Below are positions 33,305 to 41,271 of a stretch of 64,000 bases of DNA, in pieces (the first letter of the stretch is position 1; each line of letters opens with the position of its first letter). The notes beneath the pieces were generated by a model that made no database searches, had not been told where the DNA came from, and was given only the letters and a program-made list of their open reading frames with translations. Where the stretch lies: assembly GCA_002471665.1 (NCBI GenBank), contig DKQK01000059.1:3459-67458 (forward strand), in the 5' to 3' direction. The stretch comes from Gammaproteobacteria bacterium UBA7310. GTDB taxonomy: Bacteria; Pseudomonadota; Gammaproteobacteria; Pseudomonadales; Ketobacteraceae. A program made the position numbers and the translations under genes.

Positions 33305-33850
33305 GAAGAAGCCTGCAATAGCGCCGTGAACAAGTAAGAAAAGACCAAATATTTGAGCATTAACCCCACCCAAAACAATATCTTCAATTCTTTTTTCAGC
33401 GCGCTTACTTACCGTGTTCAGCTCGTTTGCCTGTTTTTCAATCATGTCTTTAAGCTCGCCACATTTCTTTTCAATCGCTACTTCATTTGCACGAATCAAC
33501 ACATCAAAGTGATCAATTTGCTCTTGCAGATACGCTAGCGTTTCTTCAACAGTTTTAGGATTACGGACAAGCCTAGAATTAGCCATCCCCATCTTTGTCT
33601 TGATAATAGCCGGCTCAGCATTCAAATAGTAATGCTGTTTAAATATTGGGCACTCCTTCCAATACTTCTTAAAGGCTGAAATCATATTGCCTTTTTGAAA
33701 AGCCTCAAAATTAGAGTCGATCGAATATAAAATTGAGACACCGCCTATTAACTGCAAGAAGAGCGAAAAACATTTGTTTATTAATGCTCGATCATCAGAA
33801 TAAATCGACCATAAGACTAAATTAACCGAAACCAATAATAACGGAACCAA
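33299..33850 (-). CDS. Membrane protein with coiled-coil region, hypothetical
   Basis: A protein of about 183 residues. Two hydrophobic segments are near the start (about 2-15 and 30-45), a helical region with heptad-like pattern spans about 95-150 (FDVLIRANEVAIEKKCGELKDMIEKQANELNTVSKRAEKRIEDI), and a final membrane helix is at 162-182. No family recognised. The start is uncertain: TTG 33850 has no clear SD, and the frame runs further upstream. The stop codon lies in the right end of an attC-like site, consistent with a cassette. Confidence 0.55.
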   Translation of the reverse strand: MVPLLLVSVNLVLWSIYSDDRALINKCFSLFLQLIGGVSILYSIDSNFEAFQKGNMISAFKKYWKECPIFKQHYYLNAEPAIIKTKMGMANSRLVRNPKTVEETLAYLQEQIDHFDVLIRANEVAIEKKCGELKDMIEKQANELNTVSKRAEKRIEDIVLGGVNAQIFGLFLLVHGAIAGFFA

Positions 33851-33947
33851 AACCGGCCACGCGCGTATTAGCCACCTAATAAATTTCAGTTTGAAAAGCC
33901 CCCTTTTAAGTAGACCTGTATTCCTTCAACTCAGCTTTTTCTCATAC

Positions 33948-34040
33948 ATCAAACGCAACAAATTAAAACATATACTTCGCTATTGACTGCTTGCGAGCCT
34001 CCGGCGACCGTAGGGAGCGAATTTAATGGCCTTGTTAGGC
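33948..34040. other. Possible attC-like site after the GFA gene
   Basis: GTTAGGC (34034-34040) fits the core, 24 bp beyond the GFA stop. The left end, ATCAAAC (33948-33954), is only partly matching. An internal AT-rich arm and a GC-rich tip hairpin (GCCTCCGGCG...) are visible. Confidence 0.45.
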
Positions 34041-34064
34041 CAATTTCGATGGCGAGCCATGGAC

Positions 34065-34469
34065 TTAATAACCTTTGGTTGGCGGACCTTCTAGATACTG
34101 GGGGAGATCATCGGTAATCTCTATCCAGCGTTGCTTTGAGGATACCCAAAAATGCATATCAGGTTTGAAAAGTGACGGGTCGTCTAGACTGCCAACCGTC
34201 AACCCAATAACTCCGGCAGAAGCACGTCGGGAAAATATGCTTGAACCGCAACGCGAACAAAACCCTCGCTCTAGTGTCTTTGATGAGTAAAATGTGCTAA
34301 TCGGACCCGTGATAGAAACATTTTCAATACGCATCAGCACTCGGGCGTTAAAGGCAGCCCCGATAGCTTTTTGACATTCTCTACAGTGACACACTCTTTC
34401 GTTCAGTGGATCAGCAGTCGTTTCGTAACGAACGGCTTTGCAAAAACACCCCCCGTGAAATTTTGTCAT
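34065..34469 (-). CDS. GFA/CENP-V zinc-binding family protein
   Basis: A 134-residue member of the glutathione-dependent formaldehyde-activating (GFA) family: HGGCFCKAVRYE (first CxC), CHCRECQKAIGAAFNARVLM (second cluster) and GFCSRCGSSIFSRR (CxxC) bind two zincs. LTVGSLDDPSLFKPDMHFWVSSKQRWIEITDDLPQY is the family end. Members are glutathione or small-molecule lyase-like enzymes. ATG 34469 has AGGAGG 7 nt upstream. Common in integron cassettes. Confidence 0.9.
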   Translation of the reverse strand: MTKFHGGCFCKAVRYETTADPLNERVCHCRECQKAIGAAFNARVLMRIENVSITGPISTFYSSKTLERGFCSRCGSSIFSRRASAGVIGLTVGSLDDPSLFKPDMHFWVSSKQRWIEITDDLPQYLEGPPTKGY

Positions 34470-34491
34470 TTTCAAACCTCCTCTGCTAGCG

Positions 34492-34570
34492 TCCTAACGC
34501 CTGGGCTCAGCGGCCTGCTTTGGAGGCGGACCGCGCCGGAAAAGCGGTCCGCTGGAGCCCCTGGTTAGCT
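34492..34570. other. Strong attC site after the HEPN-like gene
   Basis: TCCTAAC (34492-34498) and GTTAGCT (34564-34570) are the ends. The arms pair over most of 79 bp: CTAAC-GGGCTC-AGCGG on the left match the reversed right arm in the same order. It lies 4 bp from the gene's stop codon. The best-formed site in the window. Confidence 0.8.
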
Positions 34571-34573
34571 GAT

Positions 34574-35329
34574 TTACATTGATTCCATTAGGTCTCGCAC
34601 AGAAGCTTTTAGAACTTCCCATGAGGTTAGGCACGTTGACTCATCAAAATTTGCTCTGGTTGTTACGTGAACCCATGGGTGCACCACATTCCTAGATTCA
34701 CGCAGAGCATGGCTGAACTTACCTCTGTCGCTTTTAAGCCACCCGCAGTCGACAGCAACCTCAATAAGGGTGTTGAGGTTCCAGTCTTGAATAGCGGGAA
34801 CCTTGCCCATTTTGTTTTTTGGCGCTTTGGCTGATTGATAGGCTTTGTCCGGAGAGCTATTTGCTCTGCAAAGAAGAAGTGCCTCTAATACGCTGCCCAT
34901 GAGAATGATGGCACCCGTATAGGCCTGGACATGCTGACAACGCTGAGCTTCTCTCCACCGACTATCGATGACTTCCTGAAGTCCGGGCATGATCGCAGTT
35001 ATTTTGCCATAGTCAGGGGGAGCGATAATCTGCTTTTTGGGGCGCGTAACGCCGCCTGCCTTTAAGAATTTAACCGCACTTCGGATGTATTCGCTCAATG
35101 TTTCGAGACGAACCCTTCTGCTGTTAACTTCAAAGTTTTCATCAGAATCCATATCGCTAACGAAAGTTTGAGGCAAACCAGGAACAGAGCTAAGGATCAT
35201 TTTGGTTTCCTTAACTTTCGCATCGACTGCCCTCAAACTTCCGAAATCGTCGGTTCTTGACACACCAGCAGAAAACTCGATTTCAGAAAGTATTCCGTTG
35301 AGCATTTTTAGCGCTTGTTCTGCTTCCAT
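34574..35329 (-). CDS. Hypothetical protein with HEPN-like C-terminal domain
   Basis: A 251-residue protein. The N-terminal 110 residues are helical with no family. The C-terminal part (SRWREAQRCQHVQAYTGAIILMGSVLEALLLC, then IEVAVDCGWL and FSHALRESRNVVHPWVH) looks like the all-alpha HEPN/DUF4145-type fold; RNVVH gives an R-x3-H element similar to the HEPN RNase motif. It might be an RNA-cutting or nucleotide-binding effector, but catalytic competence is unproven. It is the right-most gene of the cassette region and lies next to a strong attC-like site. Confidence 0.58.
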   Translation of the reverse strand: MEAEQALKMLNGILSEIEFSAGVSRTDDFGSLRAVDAKVKETKMILSSVPGLPQTFVSDMDSDENFEVNSRRVRLETLSEYIRSAVKFLKAGGVTRPKKQIIAPPDYGKITAIMPGLQEVIDSRWREAQRCQHVQAYTGAIILMGSVLEALLLCRANSSPDKAYQSAKAPKNKMGKVPAIQDWNLNTLIEVAVDCGWLKSDRGKFSHALRESRNVVHPWVHVTTRANFDESTCLTSWEVLKASVRDLMESM

Positions 35330-35520
35330 AAATCCCTATGCAATTTCAGCTAACATTCCCACCTACGTACAAAAGACGTATACCCCGCCATTCCCCATAC
35401 ATCACCGTACCAATGACGCATGATTTCAAATAGTCTGCGCTTGATCCGATATCACCCAGATTTCCTTTGTTCAACCGTCTCAAGTACATCTATCCCCATG
35501 CCTTTATCGAGCCCTGAACG

Positions 35521-35552
35521 CAAAAGGCCACAGCGAATGCTGTGGCCTTTTG
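35521..35552. terminator. Strong bidirectional terminator after nrdJb
   Basis: CAAAAGGCCACAGC (35521-35534) and GCTGTGGCCTTTTG (35539-35552) form a perfect 14-bp stem with a four-nt loop; T-runs follow on both strands. It ends the nrdJa-nrdJb transcript and marks the right border of the accessory region. Confidence 0.85.
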
Positions 35553-35573
35553 GCAAAACTCAGCAACCTGTCA

Positions 35574-36260
35574 TCAGCCGCATTTTGAATCCCCGCAGTT
35601 CAGACAGGTCATGCAGCCATCCATATAGATAACCGCTTTGGTACTGCACTTACCGCACAGGCTGGCCCCTGCAGGAAAGGCGCTGTCCTCCTCGTGCGGC
35701 GCTTCAGGCTTTTTTGCCTGGGCAGTCAACTCCTGTTTTTTCTTTTCTATAAACGCTTGCTGGTGTTCATCCAGTTCGCTTTTGATCATGCCGATCATGC
35801 GCATGTGATTTTCGATGGCCTCACCGATCTCGGCCACCAGCGATGGCATGAACTTGCCACCGCGCTTGAAGTAGCCGCCCTTGGGATCGAATACCGCTTT
35901 CAGCTCTTCCACCAGGAAGGTGCAATCCCCTCCCTTACGGAATACGGCGGAAATAACACGGGTCAGCGCCAGTACCCACTGGAAATTTTCCATGTTCTTC
36001 GAGTTGATGAAGATCTCAAAGGGGCGGCGTTGTTCGTGCTCGGTGCCTTCGTTCAGGATGATGTCGTTGATGGTGATATACAACGCATGATCCGACAACG
36101 GGGTTTTGATTTTATAGGTAGAGCCCAGCAGCATTTCCGGGCGCTCTACGCTTTCGTGCATCTGCACGACATTACTTTCGGGCTGTACCGGTTCAGCGGC
36201 AGGCTGCTCCGGTTTCACCACTTCGTATCCAATGATTTTGGATTTGATTTCTTTAGCCAT
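35574..36260 (-). CDS. nrdJb: Class II ribonucleotide reductase, NrdJb subunit
   Basis: A 228-residue protein matching the NrdJb/TSCPD-type partner of the split class II reductase. The middle domain (STYKIKTPLSDHALYITINDIILNEG ... PFEIFINSKNMENFQWVLALTRVISAVFRKGGDC) is the TSCPD-like region. The C-terminus has CGKCSTKAVIYMDGCMTCLNCGDSKCG, a cysteine-rich zinc site probably used for redox or binding. It lies 12 bp past nrdJa in the same operon. It completes the B12-dependent reduction of ribonucleotides. Confidence 0.9.
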   Translation of the reverse strand: MAKEIKSKIIGYEVVKPEQPAAEPVQPESNVVQMHESVERPEMLLGSTYKIKTPLSDHALYITINDIILNEGTEHEQRRPFEIFINSKNMENFQWVLALTRVISAVFRKGGDCTFLVEELKAVFDPKGGYFKRGGKFMPSLVAEIGEAIENHMRMIGMIKSELDEHQQAFIEKKKQELTAQAKKPEAPHEEDSAFPAGASLCGKCSTKAVIYMDGCMTCLNCGDSKCG

Positions 36261-36272
36261 GGGTCAATACCT

Positions 36273-38429
36273 TTAAAGTTTTCCGTAGTAGCCTTCTTTC
36301 AGGGCATCGTACAGGTTGGCGGCCGTATGCTCTTCGCCATCGTACGTAATCATTTCGTTGCCCTTGGCCTCAATTACGCTGCCATCTTCCAGGGTAAATT
36401 TGTAGGTAGTGGCTTCGATGTCTTTCTCTTTCACCAACACACCCTGGAACGCTTCCGGGTTAAAGCGGAAGGTGGTGCAGCCCTTCAATCCCTTGCGGAA
36501 TGCATACAGGTAGATGTCCTTGAACTTATCGTATTCAAAGTCGGTGGGCACATTGATGGTTTTGGAAATGGAGGAATCCACCCACTTTTGTGCTGCCGCC
36601 TGAATGTCCACGTGCTGCTCTGGGCTCACATTATCGGTTGCCGTGAAGTACTCTGGCAACTGCTGATCGGCCTCTTCACTGTAAGGCATGGCATCGCTGT
36701 TGATCAGCTCACGATAGGCCAGCAGCTCGTAGGAGAACACATCCACCTTCTCTTTGGATTTGCGCCCTTCCCGGATGATATTACGGGAATAGTGGTGTGC
36801 AAAGCTCGGTTCTATGCCATTACTGGCATTATTGGCAATGGACAACGAGATCGTGCCGGTGGGCGCAATGGAGGAATGGTGGGTAAAGCGCGCACCGTTC
36901 TTGGCAATGTTCTCCACCAGCTCGGGTTCTACCTCCGCCAAGCGCTGCATATAGCGGCTGTATTTGGCGTGCAACACTTTGCCTTTTACCTTGTCGCCTA
37001 TTTTATAGCCGTCCTTTTTCATTTCCGGACGCTTGCGCAACATGGCACCATCCACTTTGAATTCCTGCTCCATAATGGGGGCAGGGCCTTTCTCCGCTGC
37101 CAGGGCCAGGCCGGTCTGCCAGCCGGTGACGGCCATTTCCCTGGCCACCTGTTCGGTAAAGTCCACGGAATCCGCAGAGCCATACTTCATGCGCAGCATG
37201 GTGAGGGTGGAGCCCAGGCCCAGAAAGCCCATGCCGTGACGGCGCTTGGTGGTGATTTCGTGGCGCTGTTGCTCTAACGGCAAGCCATTGATTTCCACCA
37301 CGTTATCCAGCATGCGCGTAAAGGTGGACACCACTTTGCGGTATTCATCCCAATCGAAACTGGCTTTTTCGGTGAAAGGATTGCGCACAAAGCGGGTCAG
37401 GTTCACCGAGCCCAGCAGGCAGCTGCCGTATTCCGGCAGGGGCTGTTCACCGCAGGGGTTGGTGGCGCGGATGTTCTCGCAGAACCAGTTGTTGTTCATC
37501 TGGTTCACTTTGTCGATCAGGATGAAACCGGGCTCTGCAAAATCATAGGTGGAGGACATGATGGCATGCCAGATCTTGCGGGCTTTTTCATAGCCGTAGA
37601 TTTTGCAGGCCACCAGCCCCTTATCGTTAACGATGTAGCCGTCGTTGGCGGGCCATTCCCGCCAGATCACCTTGCTGGTGTCTTGCAGGTCCATCTTGTT
37701 GGCATCGGGGCTGTTCTGCTTGATGGGGAACACCAGCGCCCAGTCTTCGTCTTTCACCACGCAGTCAATGAACTCTTCACTGATCAGCAGGGACAGGTTG
37801 AACTGGCGCAGGCGGCCGTCTTCACGCTTGGCTTTGATGAATTCCAATACGTCCGGGTGGGAGACATCAAAGGTGGCCATCTGGGCACCGCGGCGGCCGC
37901 CGGCAGAAGATACGGTAAAGCAGGTGCGATCAAAGATATCCATAAAGGATAAGGGGCCAGAGGTTTTGGCCCCGGCGCCGGACACGTAAGCGCCCCGGGG
38001 GCGCAGGGTGGAGAACTCATAGCCGATGCCGCAACCGGCTTTCAGGGTCAGGCCCGCTTCGTAGTTCTTTTCCAGAATGCCGGACATGGTGTCGTTGACG
38101 GTGCCGGACACGGTGCAGTTGATGGTGGAGGTGTCGGCCTTGTAGGCCTGGGCACCGGCATTGGACAGGATACGGCCGGCGGGTATGGCACCATGGCGCA
38201 ACGCCCACAGGAACTGCTCGTACCATTCGGCTTTCTTGGCGTCATCGGTTTCCACATCCGCCAAAGCGCGGGCCACACGCTGGAATGAATGGTCGATGGA
38301 GGCATCCACGGCGGTGCCTTCGCTATCCTGCAGACAGTATTTAGACCGCCAGATGTCCAACGATGCCTCCTGCAGTGGAATTTCCTTTTCAGCTTGCTTC
38401 TCTACTGGTTGATAAGATACAGCGCTCAT
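36273..38429 (-). CDS. nrdJa: Adenosylcobalamin-dependent ribonucleotide reductase, NrdJa subunit
   Basis: A 718-residue class II reductase catalytic subunit. The ten-stranded barrel carries NCTVSGTVNDTMSGILEKNYEAGLTLKAGCGIGYEFS, TVSSAGGRRGAQMATFDVSHPDVLEFI and the active-site ATNPCGEQPLPEYGSC, with the thiyl Cys and the catalytic Asn and Glu. SIAPTGTISLSIANNASNGIEPSFA is the C-terminal phosphate-binding loop. It needs vitamin B12 and no oxygen. ATG 38429 has AAGG upstream. An NrdR-type box is about 400 bp upstream. Confidence 0.95.
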   Translation of the reverse strand: MSAVSYQPVEKQAEKEIPLQEASLDIWRSKYCLQDSEGTAVDASIDHSFQRVARALADVETDDAKKAEWYEQFLWALRHGAIPAGRILSNAGAQAYKADTSTINCTVSGTVNDTMSGILEKNYEAGLTLKAGCGIGYEFSTLRPRGAYVSGAGAKTSGPLSFMDIFDRTCFTVSSAGGRRGAQMATFDVSHPDVLEFIKAKREDGRLRQFNLSLLISEEFIDCVVKDEDWALVFPIKQNSPDANKMDLQDTSKVIWREWPANDGYIVNDKGLVACKIYGYEKARKIWHAIMSSTYDFAEPGFILIDKVNQMNNNWFCENIRATNPCGEQPLPEYGSCLLGSVNLTRFVRNPFTEKASFDWDEYRKVVSTFTRMLDNVVEINGLPLEQQRHEITTKRRHGMGFLGLGSTLTMLRMKYGSADSVDFTEQVAREMAVTGWQTGLALAAEKGPAPIMEQEFKVDGAMLRKRPEMKKDGYKIGDKVKGKVLHAKYSRYMQRLAEVEPELVENIAKNGARFTHHSSIAPTGTISLSIANNASNGIEPSFAHHYSRNIIREGRKSKEKVDVFSYELLAYRELINSDAMPYSEEADQQLPEYFTATDNVSPEQHVDIQAAAQKWVDSSISKTINVPTDFEYDKFKDIYLYAFRKGLKGCTTFRFNPEAFQGVLVKEKDIEATTYKFTLEDGSVIEAKGNEMITYDGEEHTAANLYDALKEGYYGKL

Positions 38430-39140
38430 TGCCACCTTCTTATGATTTCCCGAACAAAATGATCTCCACGCAACCGAAAAAGGGGCTGCGGGCCTGAATT
38501 ATGAACTACTAGATGTTGTGTTATCAGAACCTGAACGGCCCTGGCGAATCGGTTATGCGTTGACAGGCGCTACTGGAATTAGCGGCCCGGTTTCCTAATC
38601 GGCTTATGCCGAACTTTCCCAAAGAGACCTGAGCAATAAACAGACAAGTAGGATGTCTCATGTATCACCACCCGGTGTGACAATCGATCGCTTTTATTAT
38701 GATGAGCTGTGCTTACTACCCCTGCACAGTACGGTCCGGCCTGTTCCCAACGGCTTTTTCCGGTTGACATCCTGCCACCACCGGAAAAGAGGCTAACACG
38801 CTATATCCGTCTCTCTCATGCCACCAACCACAATATCTTGTGGTTTCGAGAAAATATTCTAGCTAGCTTTGAAAGTTTAACAACCCCAAATTTTCTACTT
38901 TTTTACAGAATGTAACCGGTCTGTAAGGTATACGTGCTATTGCCTCCGCTTATGCCGCAGGCTTAAAAGTTAGCACCCCCTAACAAAAATAATTTTTCGC
39001 TTTTAAAAAAATTTTGACGGCGCCAGAGCTTGCTCGTTGGACTAAAGGATAATTGCCATTTAAATGACACGGGAGTAACGTTGCCCACTACATCTTGTGT
39101 TTGCCAGAAAAGAACGATAAAGGACAGGAGCCTTCTTACC
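38430..39140. promoter_or_regulatory. Intergenic region between nrdJa and acs, long nrdJa leader
   Basis: About 700 bp without a gene. It contains an inverted repeat with a 15-nt loop (CTTTTTCCGGT 38754-38764 and ACCGGAAAAG 38780-38789), an NrdR-type box, and a weak second box at 38506-38521. On the minus strand, TTGTTA and TAGAAT hexamers with 16-nt spacing lie just before the NrdR box. I looked for a cobalamin riboswitch and did not find the B12 box pattern. Confidence 0.5.
38827..38844. promoter_or_regulatory. NrdR-type box
   Basis: ACCACAATATCTTGTGGT is an 18-bp near-palindrome that matches the NrdR consensus (CACAATATCTTGTG core). NrdR represses ribonucleotide reductase genes when dATP is plentiful. 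It lies next to promoter-like hexamers for nrdJa. The distance to the gene (about 400 bp) is longer than usual. Confidence 0.65.
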
Positions 39141-41078
39141 ATGTACGACATCAAAAACCATCCAGTGGATCCGGCCTACGCCAAAGACGCCAACATGACG
39201 CTGGAACAGTATCAGGCCTGGTATAAGGAATCCCTGGAGCAGCCGGACCAGTTCTGGTCAAAGCGCGCGGAAGAGTTCCTCACCTGGTCCAAACCCTGGA
39301 CCAAAGTTAACGAATACGATTTTCCCAAGGGGGAAGCCACCTGGTTCAAGGATGGCAAGCTCAATGCTGCTTATAACTGTATCGACCGCCACCTGGAAAA
39401 GCGTGGTGATCAGGTGGCCATTATCTGGGAAGGCGACGACCCCAAAGAGGATGCCCGCATCACCTATAAGGAACTGCACGAGCAGGTGAGCCGGCTGGGC
39501 AATGTGCTGAAACAACGGGGCGTGAAAAAAGGCGACCGGGTGTGCATCTATATGCCGATGATTCCCGAAGCCGCCTACGCCATGCTGGCCTGCGCCCGCG
39601 TGGGGGCCATTCACTCGGTGGTGTTCGGTGGCTTTTCACCGGATTCGCTGAAGGATCGTATTCTGGATTCCGATTGCCAGGTGGTGATCACCGCCGATGA
39701 AGGGCTCCGTGGCGGCCGCACCATTCCCCTCAAGGAGAACACCGATAAGGCCCTGGAACACTGCCCGGATGTGCACACCTGCCTGGTGGTAAAACGCACC
39801 GGGGGCGACATCCAGTGGCACGCACAACGGGATGTCTGGTATCACGAGCTTACCGCCAACGTGAGCGCCGACTGCCCGGCAGAAGAAATGGATTCCGAAG
39901 ATCCCATGTTCATTCTGTACACCTCCGGCTCCACCGGTAAGCCCAAAGGTGTCATGCACACCACCGCCGGCTATATGCTGGGCTCCGCCATGACCCACAA
40001 GTACATCCTGGATTATCGCGAAGGGGATATTTTCTGGTGCACCGCCGACGTGGGCTGGATCACCGGCCACTCCTATATTGTGTACGGCCCGCTGGCCAAC
40101 GGCGGCACCACCTTGATGTTCGAAGGGGTGCCCACCTACCCGGATGCCGCCCGCTGCTGGCAGGTGGTGGATAAGCATAAAGTGAACATTTTCTACACCG
40201 CCCCCACCGCCATCCGGGCCCTGATGAGCCAGGGCGAGGAGCCGGTGAAGCGGTGCAGCCGCCAGTCCATTCGCCTGTTGGGCACCGTGGGTGAACCCAT
40301 CAACCCGGAAGCCTGGGAATGGTATTACAACGTGGTGGGGGATGCCCGCTGCCCCATCGTCGACACCTGGTGGCAGACGGAAACCGGTTCGGTAATGATT
40401 GCCCCCCTGCCCGGCGCCTTTACCCTCAAACCCGGTTCGGCCACCCTGCCGTTCTTTGGTGTGGAGCCCGCACTGGTGGATGGTGACGGCAATGAGCTGC
40501 AAGGGGCAGCGGAAGGCAACCTGATCATCAAACGCAGCTGGCCCAGCCAGATTCGCAGTGTGTTCGGGGATCACCAGCGCTGCATCGACACCTACTTTTC
40601 CACCTACCCAGGCGCTTACTTCACCGGTGACGGCGCGCGCCGGGATGAAGACGGTTATTACTGGATTACCGGCCGGGTGGACGATGTACTGAATGTGTCC
40701 GGCCACCGCATGGGCACCGCTGAAATCGAAAGCGCCCTGGTGCTGCACAATGCGGTGGCGGAAGCGGCGGTGGTGGGTTACCCCCATGACATCAAGGGCC
40801 AGGGTGTGTATGCCTACGTCACATTGATGAGCGGCGTTCAACCCAGCGAAGCGCTGCGCAAAGAGCTGCTGGCGGTGGTATCCAAAGAGATCGGCGCCAT
40901 CGCCAAGCCGGATCTGATCCAATGGGCCCCGGGCCTGCCCAAAACCCGTTCCGGTAAGATCATGCGCCGCATACTGCGCAAGATCGCCGCCAACGAGCTG
41001 GAGAATCTGGGGGACACCTCAACCCTGGCCGACCCTTCCGTGGTGAACGACCTGATCGACAATCGCGCCAATCAGTAA
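39141..41078 (+). CDS. acs: Acetyl-CoA synthetase
   Basis: A 645-residue AMP-forming acetyl-CoA synthetase. Motifs: YTSGSTGKPKGVMHTTAGY (phosphate loop), WWQTETGSVMIAPLPG, YYWITGRVDDVLNVSGHRMGTAEIES (hinge and A8) and PKTRSGKIMRRILRKIA, whose Lys is the usual acetylation site. It makes acetyl-CoA from acetate, ATP and CoA. ATG 39141 has AGGAG about 10 nt upstream. A large hybrid sensor kinase follows about 190 bp downstream on the same strand. Confidence 0.97.
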   Translation: MYDIKNHPVDPAYAKDANMTLEQYQAWYKESLEQPDQFWSKRAEEFLTWSKPWTKVNEYDFPKGEATWFKDGKLNAAYNCIDRHLEKRGDQVAIIWEGDDPKEDARITYKELHEQVSRLGNVLKQRGVKKGDRVCIYMPMIPEAAYAMLACARVGAIHSVVFGGFSPDSLKDRILDSDCQVVITADEGLRGGRTIPLKENTDKALEHCPDVHTCLVVKRTGGDIQWHAQRDVWYHELTANVSADCPAEEMDSEDPMFILYTSGSTGKPKGVMHTTAGYMLGSAMTHKYILDYREGDIFWCTADVGWITGHSYIVYGPLANGGTTLMFEGVPTYPDAARCWQVVDKHKVNIFYTAPTAIRALMSQGEEPVKRCSRQSIRLLGTVGEPINPEAWEWYYNVVGDARCPIVDTWWQTETGSVMIAPLPGAFTLKPGSATLPFFGVEPALVDGDGNELQGAAEGNLIIKRSWPSQIRSVFGDHQRCIDTYFSTYPGAYFTGDGARRDEDGYYWITGRVDDVLNVSGHRMGTAEIESALVLHNAVAEAAVVGYPHDIKGQGVYAYVTLMSGVQPSEALRKELLAVVSKEIGAIAKPDLIQWAPGLPKTRSGKIMRRILRKIAANELENLGDTSTLADPSVVNDLIDNRANQ

Positions 41079-41271
41079 AGATCTGCACCGGCTCCCTGGG
41101 TAAGCACCTGCATCCAGGGGGCCGGTCCGCCCGCTTCAAGCAGCCCGAATGTGCCCCTAATGTAGCCCTCACTTACCCCGCCTTCACCCTGGCCCGTGAA
41201 TTTGCCCGATTATTTGAACGCACACTGGTCTATATTCTAAGAGTTACCCGGAAAAAGTTCGGACAATTATT

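Noticed and set aside
35694..37277. 527-codon open frame on the plus strand
   Set aside because: Lies antisense to nrdJb and nrdJa, which are clearly coding. GC-rich codon bias produces the long antisense frame.
38430..39140. Cobalamin riboswitch upstream of nrdJa
   Set aside because: Expected for a B12-dependent enzyme, but the conserved B12 box and the usual GGGAA/GGTG stem pattern were not found by eye.
39636..40922. 428-codon open frame on the minus strand
   Set aside because: Antisense to acs; no family similarity and His/Gly-rich composition typical of shadow frames.
41098..41176. GGGTAAG...CTTACCC inverted repeat after acs as terminator
   Set aside because: Arms 7 bp long and 65 bp apart, no T-run.
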